Below, piece by piece: positions 1 to 7,715 of a stretch of 64,000 nt of DNA. Origin of the DNA: VAZQ01 sp963712565 (lineage in GTDB: Bacteria; Pseudomonadota; Alphaproteobacteria; Rhizobiales; Xanthobacteraceae). Position 1 is the first letter of the stretch, and each line of letters starts with the position of its first letter. Both the position numbers and the translations under genes were made by a program. The stretch lies in the NCBI GenBank assembly GCA_963712565.1, contig CAVQIP010000034.1, positions 149,589-213,588 of the forward strand, read 5' to 3'. The notes below the pieces were generated by a model that saw only the letters and a program-made list of their open reading frames with translations, was not told where the DNA came from and did no database searches.

Positions 1-201
1 GCTGGCCGCGTCCAGGCGCCGCCGCGCGTCCAGCGCGTTCTTCGTCACGAGCTGGTGCAGGAAGTTGACGTTGCTCTGAAGACACCCCGTCCGCTTGTCC
101 AGCCCGCTGGTCTTGGTGCAGTCCTCCATGCCCGCGATATCCTGCGCCTGCGCGACACTGACGACGATCAGGGCCAAGCCCAGCACCGCGATTCTGATCA
201 T
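1..201 (-). CDS. Small exported protein, 3' end cut by the window edge
   Basis: The frame begins with ATG at 201 and stays open to base 1, so the C-terminus lies outside the window. The first ~20 residues are a typical signal peptide (MIRIAVLGLALIVVSVAQAQ, cleavage probably after AQA). The mature part has two cysteines (EDCTKT and RTGCLQSNV) followed by a charged helical stretch. An AGG-containing ribosome site lies about 7 bases upstream. The pattern resembles small periplasmic proteins common in Bradyrhizobium-type genomes, but no function is known to me. Confidence 0.6.
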   Translation of the reverse strand, partial: MIRIAVLGLALIVVSVAQAQDIAGMEDCTKTSGLDKRTGCLQSNVNFLHQLVTKNALDARRRLDAAS

Positions 202-345
202 GCTGCCTCGCTATCCCAATCTTCACGCTTCGCGCGCCTGACCAACCCCATGGACTGACCGGCTCGAGCTTTCGATCGATTGGCTTGGTTTGGCCAAAAA
301 AGCGTTGGCGTCCCGGCCGATGACGCTTCATCAGACCGATGATCT

Positions 346-419
346 TGGAGCGGGTGAAGGGAATCGAACCCTCGTCATCAGCTTGGAAGGCTGTTGCTCT
401 ACCATTGAGCTACACCCGC
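346..419 (-). tRNA. tRNA-Gly (anticodon TCC)
   Basis: The reverse strand folds into a full cloverleaf: acceptor stem GCGGGTG/CACCCGC, D-arm AGCTCAATGGTAGAGC, anticodon loop CTTCCAA with anticodon TCC, and T-arm GGGTTCGATTCCC. The CCA end is encoded (346-348). It lies about 70 bases from tRNA-Tyr on the same strand. Confidence 0.95.
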
Positions 420-491
420 GCCAGGGGACAGTGACCAGCAGTCGGCAATCAGGTCGCCTGGATCTTCTGACCACTGACCTCTGACCCTGGT

Positions 492-577
492 TGGTGGGGG
501 AGGTAGGACTCGAACCTACGAAGGCGTAAGCCAGCGGATTTACAGTCCGCCCCCTTTGCCGCTCGGGACACTCCCCC
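492..577 (-). tRNA. tRNA-Tyr (anticodon GTA)
   Basis: A class II tRNA on the reverse strand. It has acceptor stem GGGGGAG/CTCCCCC, anticodon GTA in the loop CTGTAAA, a long variable arm (TGGCTTACGCCTTCG), and T-arm TAGGTTCGAGTCCTA. The CCA end is encoded at 492-494. The long variable arm together with GTA fixes it as tRNA-Tyr. Confidence 0.95.
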
Positions 578-814
578 GCCGTCGAACGTCGCACCCTTGC
601 CGAGCGCACGTTCCGGGAAGCAAGCCGGGTTATGGGGAGCGCGTTACGTAGTGTCAACCGCGCCAAACCGACGCCAGTCGCCGCTCGCCGAGAGGAAGCG
701 ACCGGCCCCGCCGCGGCGGTTTTCGCCGGACCCCTCCCCGATCGAGCGACCCAGATGAGCGCCAACGCCTTGATCTTGGGCCACCGCCACGGGACTGTGG
801 CGGCGGAGGAGACA

Positions 815-1630
815 ATGCGGCAACGCGGCCCGCGCATTCCCGACACCCATCGGCAGCGCCAGGCGGGCTGGACGCGCAAGCCTCGGCGGACTCCGCGGGG
901 CGGAGTGGCGCGATCCTCCGACGCTGGCGCGGTGATTCTCTACGGCTGGCACACCGTGAAGGCGGCGTTGGAAAATCCGTCGCGACGCATCCGGCGCCTT
1001 TACGCTACCGAGAACGCGGCACGGCGCCTGGCCGAGGACGGCGTGGCGCTGCCGCTCGAACCCGAGATGGTGCGCCCGGACGCCATCGCACAGCGGCTCG
1101 GCGCGGACGCCGTGCATAACGGACTGTTGGCCGAAGCCGATCCCCTGCCCTCGCCCGAGCTCGACGAGATCGAGCCTGCCGGCATCGTGCTGGTGCTCGA
1201 CCAGATCACCGATCCGCACAATGTGGGCGCGATCCTGCGCACCGCGGCGGGTTTTGCGGTCGCCGCGGTGGTCACTACCGCGCGCCACAGCCCGGAGGCG
1301 ACCGGGGTGCTGGCGAAGTCCGCCTCGGGCGCGCTCGAATACGTGCCGATGGTGACGGTGCAGAACCTCGCGCGCGCACTCGAGGCGCTGCGCGAGCGCG
1401 GCTATCTCCTCGTCGGCCTCGACAGCACGGGGGAGGCCGACCTCGGCGACGTGGCGTTGCGCGCGCCGCTCGCGCTCGTGCTGGGCGCCGAGGGCAAGGG
1501 GCTGCGGCAATTGACCCGCGCCACCTGCGATCAGGTCGCGCGGCTCGATCTGCCGGGCCGGATCAAGAGCCTCAACGTCTCGAACGCGGCGGCGCTTGCG
1601 CTCTATATCGCCACCAAGCGGGCTCCCTGA
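815..1630 (+). CDS. rlmB: 23S rRNA (guanosine(2251)-2'-O)-methyltransferase RlmB
   Basis: A SpoU/TrmH-family (SPOUT) methyltransferase of 271 residues, which in this family 2'-O-methylates a guanosine of the 23S rRNA P-loop. The N-terminal substrate-binding domain starts with LYGWHTVKAAL. The three SPOUT motifs are visible: motif 1 in DPHNVGAILRTA, motif 2 in LVLGAEGKGL, and motif 3 in SLNVSNAAALALY, which forms the knotted SAM site. I chose ATG 815 because GGAGGAG precedes it directly; the frame is open further upstream but that stretch is low quality. An Arg-rich basic N-terminal tail of about 40 residues precedes the first domain. Confidence 0.93.
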   Translation: MRQRGPRIPDTHRQRQAGWTRKPRRTPRGGVARSSDAGAVILYGWHTVKAALENPSRRIRRLYATENAARRLAEDGVALPLEPEMVRPDAIAQRLGADAVHNGLLAEADPLPSPELDEIEPAGIVLVLDQITDPHNVGAILRTAAGFAVAAVVTTARHSPEATGVLAKSASGALEYVPMVTVQNLARALEALRERGYLLVGLDSTGEADLGDVALRAPLALVLGAEGKGLRQLTRATCDQVARLDLPGRIKSLNVSNAAALALYIATKRAP

Positions 1631-1701
1631 CGCGCTCGCGAAATTCAGGCGGCCGCTGGTCGGCCGACCGCGGACCGACGCTCGATCGATCAGCGCAATC
1701 C

Positions 1702-2317
1702 TCAGCGCAACTGGTTGTCTCGCAACGCGACCGCCAGCGCCGCTGCATCCATGCGCTTGGTGAATTCGTCATGAATGTTGCAAAGCGTCACCCTGAGGTA
1801 GTTGCGGGTGGTCGGGAAGTCACGGCCGCGCAGCTTCTCGTGGATGGGCATCAGATCGAAGTAGGTTTCAGCCCAGGGCTCGCAAATGTCGAAGGCGCGC
1901 TTGGGCGCGTGCAGGCCGATGAGCTGGAGCCGGCGTGCAAGCTCGGCGCGCGCCTCGCTCCAGGCCTGCTCGCCGAGCGACGCCGGCACCGGATAGCGGT
2001 CGAAGACCGAAAGGACGAGCCCGCTGAGCGCCTCGAGCTGCCGATGTCGGTCGGCGCCGTGGGGCCGCAGCACGCCCTCGACCAATTCCGCCACCATGGC
2101 GAGCCCGAGCGGATAGGCCCGCCAGCGCGACTGCTCGACGGCATCCTGGAAGCCCGACTCGGCGAACAGCACCTTGGCATAGTGTCCGGCGCGTGCGCGG
2201 GCGTATTCGTAAATGCCTTTTTGCACCAGGAAAGCGCGCGTGCCGGTCGATGAAGTCGGCCAGCGCCTGCGCATCGCGGATCGGCGGGCGGCGACGGAAA
2301 AACTCAAAAAACCCCAA
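1702..2317 (-). pseudogene. Conserved hypothetical protein, frameshifted
   Basis: A gene of about 205 codons is split between two frames. The N-terminal part starts at TTG 2317, preceded by a strong site (GGAGGG, 4 bases away), and reads GFFEFFRRRPPIRDAQALAD up to about 2243. The rest (FLVQKGIYEYARARAGHYAK onward to MDAAALAVALRDNQLR) is in the next frame. One extra base in a GCGCGCG run at about 2240-2246 explains the shift, so a sequencing error is possible. The protein looks soluble and mostly helical. I recognise the type as a conserved rhizobial protein but know no function. Confidence 0.65.
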
Positions 2318-2596
2318 CGGTCCCTCCGGAACGGTCGGCGATGAGCGTGATGCGCCGCACAAGCGCCCGTCACAGCAGCAGTTTCAAGGACTAAGGGCGG
2401 TGTCCTAGTCCGAAAGTCTTATAAGGACGGCCGCCCTGCGCAATGATACCTTTTTCCGTGCTTCGCGACCCGCCTCAAGACCGGGCGCAGGGGCAAGAGG
2501 GGGCTGCCGCGTCAGCCGATCGATCGGCACCCTCCCATATTCGCATGCCGGCTCCGCCTCGCGGCCGAGCCGATGAAAGGGAGGGTAACCACGCCC

Positions 2597-2872
2597 ATGG
2601 CTCAACCCAACACCGACCCAACGACGAAGCTCACTGGAGAAAGACGACCAACCTGATGCTGACTGCATCTCGGGATCTGGTTCTTCTTCGGCTACATCGT
2701 CCACATGTTCGTCGTCCCGCTCAACAAGATCATCATACCGATCCTCGACTTCCCGCTCGGCTTCTACATGGCCGCGCAGGGCGCGCTGATCGTGTTCGTG
2801 GTCCAGCTGTTCGTGTTCGCGAAACAGCAGGACAAGATCGATCGCGAGTTCGGCGTCGCCGAAGACGAGTGA
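2597..2872 (+). pseudogene. DUF4212 small membrane subunit of a sodium/solute symporter, frameshifted
   Basis: Proteins of the DUF4212 family are ~85-residue, two-helix membrane proteins encoded just before a sodium/solute symporter. Here the start MAQPNTDPTTKL (ATG 2597, after a GAGGG site) and the end (FFFGYIVHMFVVPL ... FYMAAQGALIVFVVQLF ... DREFGVAEDE, stop 2872) are in one frame. The middle (HWRKTTNLMLT, about 2635-2670) is in another, and in-frame TGA codons interrupt the original frame. At least two indels are needed, near 2630 and near 2672. The symporter gene follows after 14 bases. Confidence 0.75.
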
Positions 2873-2886
2873 GGGGAGATCGGATC

Positions 2887-4881
2887 ATGGCTACTCAGAC
2901 AACTGCGAGCGCGATGCCTTTTATAAGCAGCTCGGCCGGATGTACGGCACCTATACCGGCGGCTTCATCGGCTTCATCGTCCTGCTCGCGATCCTCGAGC
3001 AGGTCGGGGTGCCGAACAAGATTCTCGGCTATCTGTTCGTGTTCTTCACGCTCGCGGTTTACGCCGTCATCGGCGTGATGACGCGCACGGCGCAGATTTC
3101 CGAATATTACGTCGCCGGCCGGCGCGTGCCGGCGTTCTACAACGGCATGGCGACCGGCGCCGACTGGATGTCGGCCGCCTCCTTCGTCGGCATGGCCGGC
3201 ACGCTGTTCCTGCTCGGCTACGACGGCCTCACCTGGGTGCTGGGCTGGACCGGCGGCTTCGTGCTGGTGTCGATCCTGATCGGCCCGTATCTGCGCAAGT
3301 TCGGCGCCTATACCGTGCCCGACTTCTTGTCGTTCCGGTACGGCGGCAACTTCGCCCGCTTCCTCGGGGTGATCGTGCTGGTGTGCTGCTCGTTCACCTA
3401 CGTGACGGCGCAGGTCTACGGCACCGGCATCATCGCCTCGCGCTTCCTCGGCATGCCGTTCGAGCTCGCGGTGTTCGCCGGTCTCGCCGGCATTCTGCTC
3501 TGCTCGATGCTGGGCGGCATGCGGGCGGTGACCTGGACGCAGATCGCACAATATATCGTGCTGATCGTCGCCTACCTGACGCCGATCGTGATCCTGTCGA
3601 CGCAGCACTACGGCATTCCGATCCCGGAACTCACCTATGGACGGGCCATTGCGGAAATCACGGCGCGCGAGCAGCAAATGGTGAAGGACGGCTCGCGGTG
3701 CTGTGCGGCGCGACCGTGGCCGTCGCTGCAGCCGCACATCCAGCCCTTCATCAACTACACCCCGTTGAACTTCTTCGCGATCATCTTCTGCATGATGGTC
3801 GGCACGGCCTCGCTGCCGCACATCCTGATGCGCTACTTCACCACGCCGCGCGTGCGTGAAGCGCGCCAGTCGGTGGCGTGGTCGCTGCTGTTCATCTTCC
3901 TGCTCTACTTCTCGGCGCCGGCCTATGCGGCGTTCTCCAAGCTCGAGGTCTACACCAACATCATCGGCAGAGACCTCAAGGCCGCTCAAGCCCTGGCTGT
4001 TCACGTGGGGCGAACTCGGCCTGATCCAGATCTGCGGCAAGAATGCCACCAGCCTCGAGGCGATCATCGACGCCTGCAAGGCGATCGCCGGTCATCCGGT
4101 GGCGTCCTGCGCTTCCAGGACTTCGTCATCAATACCGACGTGATCGTGCTCTCCACGCCGGAGATCGCGGGACTGCCGTACGTGATCTCGGGCCTGGTCG
4201 CGGCCGGCGGTCTCGCGGCGGCGCTGTCCACCGCCGACGGGCTCCTGCTCGCCATCGCCAACGCGCTCAGCCACGACGTCTACTACAAGATGCTCGATCC
4301 GAACGCGCCGACCATCCGTCGGCTGACGGTGGCGCGCGTTCTTTTGTTTTTCGTGGCGGTGGCGGCTGCGTCGCTGGCCGCGACGAAACCGGCGGACATC
4401 CTGGCCATGGTGGGGTGGGCGTTCTCGCTCGCCATGGCCGGCAATTTCCCGGCGCTCGTCTGGGCGTCTGGTGGAAACGCACGACCGCGACCGGCGCGGT
4501 CTGCGGCATGATCGCCGGGTTCGGCCTCTGCCTCTTCTATCTCGTTACGACGAGGTACTTCCCCGGCTTCGGCGTGAAATATTTCGGCATGACCTCGCTC
4601 TCAACGCGGCGACCGGTCAGCGCCGCTGTACCGGATATGGCGAAGGTCATGGCTGATCCCAAACGCCAGACGTCTGGCCGACCCCCGCCCACCCGCTGGC
4701 CAACAAGGTCGGATGGTTCGACCTCAACAACATTGCCTGCGGACTGCTGGGGATGCCGCTCGGCTTCCTGGTGATCTACGTGGTCAGCCTGCTCGGCAAG
4801 GAGCCGTCGCTGGAGATGCAGGCCTACGTCGACGAGATCCGCAAGCCGCGCGGCCGGACCGTCCTCGAAGAAAAGACCTGA
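2887..4881 (+). pseudogene. Sodium:solute symporter (VC_2705/ActP-like), multiple frameshifts
   Basis: An SSS-family transporter related to acetate/monocarboxylate permeases, normally about 600-650 residues with 13-14 membrane helices. Family blocks are clear: SEYYVAGRRVPAFYNGMAT, ADWMSAASFVGMAGTLFLLG, the FLSFRYGG region and GLAAALSTADGLLLAIANAL. The frame changes near 2910, after 3690, at about 3985 and 4105 (a compensated pair), near 4470 and before 4690. The C-terminus (HPLANKVGWFDLNNIACGLL ... TVLEEKT) ends at 4881. It cannot make a full protein as read. Its partner DUF4212 gene is also broken, so the whole transporter is damaged or poorly sequenced, while the CBS-protein and kinase genes beside it are intact. 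Confidence 0.8.
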
Positions 4882-4904
4882 CCAGCGGTCGAGTCCTCTC
4901 CGCG

Positions 4905-4934
4905 AGCGGGGCCCTGCGGGGCCCCGCTTCTTTT
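4905..4934 (+). terminator. Rho-independent terminator after the symporter
   Basis: An 8-bp stem (AGCGGGGC at 4905-4912 with GCCCCGCT at 4921-4928) is followed by TCTTTT, about 25 bases after the symporter stop. Confidence 0.75.
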
Positions 4935-5012
4935 GCAGGGATATCGGTCGCGATCCCTTGCCGATCGAAAAAGCGGCGGTCATCCTTTGGCCATCGCCGG
5001 GAAACATCCGCC

Positions 5013-5318
5013 GTGGGCGCCTCGATCCCTTCGACTCACTGGTACTTCCACCTGCCGAATTTCATTCTGGCGGCGCTGATGTACACGCTGCTCGGCCGGG
5101 CGCTGCTGGGCCTGATCGTGGGGCCGGAGTCCTCCAATTACATCTGGCGATTCTTCTGCCGCATCACCGATCCATTCATCGCGCTGATAGCGCCGGTGAC
5201 GCCGAAGGCTGCCGCACCGGTGGTGATCTGGCTGTTCGGGGTGGTCTGGCTGTTCTGGCTGCGGGTCGGCCTGCTTTACCTGTTCTTACTGCTCGGCGCC
5301 CTCCCGCGCATGAACTGA
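5013..5318 (+). CDS. YggT-like small membrane protein
   Basis: About 101 residues with three hydrophobic segments: residues ~10-32 (FILAALMYTLLGRALLGLIV), a middle loop with ICRITDP-like spacing (FFCRITDPFIALIAPVTP), and a C-terminal pair of helices (VVIWLFGVVWLFWLRVGLLY). This layout matches the YggT family, inner-membrane proteins of unclear role. The start is GTG 5013 in my reading; no strong ribosome site is visible, so a start a few codons later is possible. The next gene begins 8 bases after the stop, so the two are probably co-transcribed. Confidence 0.65.
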   Translation: MGASIPSTHWYFHLPNFILAALMYTLLGRALLGLIVGPESSNYIWRFFCRITDPFIALIAPVTPKAAAPVVIWLFGVVWLFWLRVGLLYLFLLLGALPRMN

Positions 5319-5326
5319 GCCGCGCC

Positions 5327-5653
5327 ATGGATCGCACGTTGTACTATGTCGCCATCGCGTTCTTCGGGATGATCAACGGCCTGTTCAACCAGACCTGGCT
5401 GCTGTTCGCGCTCATTCATGCGCAAATTCTCTCCCCCGCGCTCTTGTTCGGCAGCGTGGGCCTGACCCTGATGTTCGCCTCCTTGATGGTCTCGACCGCG
5501 ACCATCATCCTCGCCGGCATCCCCGCCGCCATCTACGAGCACGTGGTCGGGGCGAAGGAGGATTCGACCGAAGCTTCATTGTGGATCTGGCTGGCGGGCA
5601 CCGGCCTGCTCACCCTTCCCGCGATGGGCAATTTCTTCAAGATCGGGCTGTAG
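5327..5653 (+). CDS. Small integral membrane protein, unknown
   Basis: A 108-residue protein with three predicted membrane helices (about residues 5-27, 38-62 and 85-105). It contains a short acidic loop (GAKEDSTEAS). It follows the YggT-like gene by 8 bases and is likely in the same transcript. I do not recognise a named family; similar proteins are usually annotated as hypothetical in Rhizobiales, beside symporter genes of this type. Confidence 0.6.
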   Translation: MDRTLYYVAIAFFGMINGLFNQTWLLFALIHAQILSPALLFGSVGLTLMFASLMVSTATIILAGIPAAIYEHVVGAKEDSTEASLWIWLAGTGLLTLPAMGNFFKIGL

Positions 5654-5871
5654 AGTGGCGCCGTCTTCTGCGTCGGCGGACCGGTTCCCACCCCGGATCG
5701 AGTCCGGGGCAGGTTTTGCCGGGCCACGCACCGTTCGCGCCAACCGGTTCGCGCGAACCTCCGCCAGACACATACGCCAGAATTAGCGAGCGTCGCCTTC
5801 AACAGCTTGCCACCCGCGACTGTCCTGCTCCTCCGCGCTTTCATCGCCCGGAGCGGCGCGAGGCTCGATGT

Positions 5872-6006
5872 TCATTGAAGCAGATAGATGATACCAAGCA
5901 CCACTATCACGACGACGACAGCCCAAATGATCTTGGACTGCGTACTGCCCATCCACTCGAATACTTCCCAGCGAGCCTTTCTATCCTCCAAGATTTCTTT
6001 CTTCAT
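5872..6006 (-). CDS. 44-residue single-helix membrane protein
   Basis: ATG 6006 is preceded by TTGGAGGTGACT, a strong ribosome site. The peptide has a charged N-terminus (MKKEILEDRKARWEVFEWMG), a single helix rich in Val and Ile (IIWAVVVVIVVLGIIYLL) and stops after LLQ. The layout (basic/acidic head, one helix, almost no tail) is typical of real small membrane proteins. Its role is unknown. Confidence 0.6.
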   Translation of the reverse strand: MKKEILEDRKARWEVFEWMGSTQSKIIWAVVVVIVVLGIIYLLQ

Positions 6007-6218
6007 AGTCACCTCCAAGTCGTGTGAGTTGTCCTGCTAGTGCCGTCCGAGATGGAGTGAGGAAAGGATACGGCTTTCATCGCTCTGGCGCAATCGAAGG
6101 CCTTGCGGGAGCCGCAGCCACGGCGGGAATGAAGGCGATTGTAGGATCGCGCTGCGAGGCGGCTGCGAGCGGTGTAAGCTCGCCGCCAGTTCATCCGCCC
6201 GCAAGGAGGGCCGATCTG

Positions 6219-7688
6219 TTGTACTCGCAGACGAAGCTATTTCGCTCCGTCGCCCGCGATCACATGGGGCCGAAGCCCGTGGAGGTCGCACGTACCGCGA
6301 GCGTCGGCGAGGCCGTGAACAGCATGGCGCAGGCCGGCAGCCGCGTGGCGGTCGTGACGGATTCCCACGGTAGGCCTGCCGGTATACTCACGGAGCAGGA
6401 CGTGGTGCGGCGCGTCGCCTGGCGCGCGATGCCTGATCAGCCGGTCGAGGACGTGATGACGGCACCGATCGTTACCGTTTCCGCCGACGACCATCTCCTC
6501 CACGCGATCACGACGATGCGCCGGCATCGCCTGAGTCATGTCCCGGTGATCGACGGAGCCGGGCGACTCGCGGGGCTGCTCGCGCTGCACGACGTGCTTT
6601 TCTTTCTCTCCGGCTGGCTCGGACGACTGATCGATCAGTTCGTGCATGATGAAAGCCTCGACGGCTTGAAGCACATCAAGCAATCCGAGACCGACCTTGC
6701 CAGGGACGCTCTGCACGACGGCATGCCCGTTGCGGGGGTACAGGCACTGCTCACCGAGATCAATTACGAACTGCATCGACGCACGCTCGCGCTCGCGATC
6801 ACTGCCTTGGCAGCCGACGGCTGGGGCGGACCGCCGGTGCCGTTCGCGCTCATCGTCATGGGCTCCGCCGGCCGCGGCGAATGCCTGCTGGCGCCCGACC
6901 AGGACAACGGGTTCATCCTCGCCGATTACGACGATGCTGCCCACGCGCGCATCGACGCGTATTTTGTTCCGCTTGCCGTGCGCCTCACGCAAATGCTCGA
7001 CGCCATTGGATTCCCGCTGTGCCATGGAAACGTCATGGCCACCAACCCGGTCTGGCGCAAGCGGATCTCGGAGTGGCGCAAGCAGATCTCCGTCTGGCTG
7101 CGAAGGCGCACGGAGACCCAGCTGCTGCTGAGCGACATCCTGGTCGATTTCCAGCACGTGTGGGGCGATGCCGCGCTTTCGCGGGCGTTGCGCCGTCACC
7201 TCATGGAGGCGATCGCCGAGAGCCCGACCTTCGTCAGGGACCTGTTCACGATCGAGGCCGACCACGGCGCGGCGCTGGGCTGGTTCGGGCGGCTCAGAAG
7301 CGAGCGCGACAAGCAGGACCGGCCGGGGATGATCAATCTGAAGCTGCGCGGCAGCTTGCCTTTGGTGGAAGCTGCGCGGCTGCTATCGCTGAGGGCGGGG
7401 CTGTCGGAGACTTCGACGCTGGCGCGGCTCGACGGGTTGCTGGCCGCAGGCGTGCTTCACCCCGACGATCACGACAATCTGAAGGATGCGTTTCAATTCA
7501 TCTCGCAACTGCTGCTGCGCCAACAAGTCGAAGATGCCGCGGCCGGACGCGAGATCGACGAATTCGTACCCGAAGAGCGGCTGAGCAAACGCGAGAAGGA
7601 CCACCTCGTGACCTGTCTGCGGAGCATCGTCAACGTGCGAACCCTCCTGGAGGCGGATCTCGCGGCATCAGGCATCAGAGGTCAGTAA
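6219..7688 (+). CDS. CBS-pair / DUF294 nucleotidyltransferase-like protein
   Basis: A soluble protein of 489 residues. Residues ~15-130 hold two CBS motifs (MGPKPVEVARTASVGEAV and MTAPIVTVSADDHLLHAITT), which bind adenine nucleotides in this family. Next comes a GlnD-like nucleotidyltransferase domain with the signature GSAGRGECLLAPDQDNG (GSxxRxE..DxDN), then a DUF294 C-terminal helical domain. I place the start at TTG 6219 because AGGAGGG lies 9 bases upstream; the open frame extends to 6024 but reads as low-quality sequence. Proteins of this type are repeatedly found beside DUF4212/SSS transporters and symporter-histidine kinases, as here, and probably link nucleotide sensing to transport or signalling. 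That role is inference. Confidence 0.82.
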   Translation: MYSQTKLFRSVARDHMGPKPVEVARTASVGEAVNSMAQAGSRVAVVTDSHGRPAGILTEQDVVRRVAWRAMPDQPVEDVMTAPIVTVSADDHLLHAITTMRRHRLSHVPVIDGAGRLAGLLALHDVLFFLSGWLGRLIDQFVHDESLDGLKHIKQSETDLARDALHDGMPVAGVQALLTEINYELHRRTLALAITALAADGWGGPPVPFALIVMGSAGRGECLLAPDQDNGFILADYDDAAHARIDAYFVPLAVRLTQMLDAIGFPLCHGNVMATNPVWRKRISEWRKQISVWLRRRTETQLLLSDILVDFQHVWGDAALSRALRRHLMEAIAESPTFVRDLFTIEADHGAALGWFGRLRSERDKQDRPGMINLKLRGSLPLVEAARLLSLRAGLSETSTLARLDGLLAAGVLHPDDHDNLKDAFQFISQLLLRQQVEDAAAGREIDEFVPEERLSKREKDHLVTCLRSIVNVRTLLEADLAASGIRGQ

Positions 7689-7715
7689 TCAGCAATCGGA
7701 GCTATCGGGTCCTGG

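Noticed and set aside
644..1510. 288-codon minus-strand frame over rlmB
   Set aside because: No ribosome site and no family pattern; the plus-strand rlmB is certain.
5746..5759. GGTTCGCGCGAACC palindrome as an operator
   Set aside because: A perfect 14-base palindrome, but it lies in a gap behind two convergent genes rather than before a start codon and matches no operator I know.
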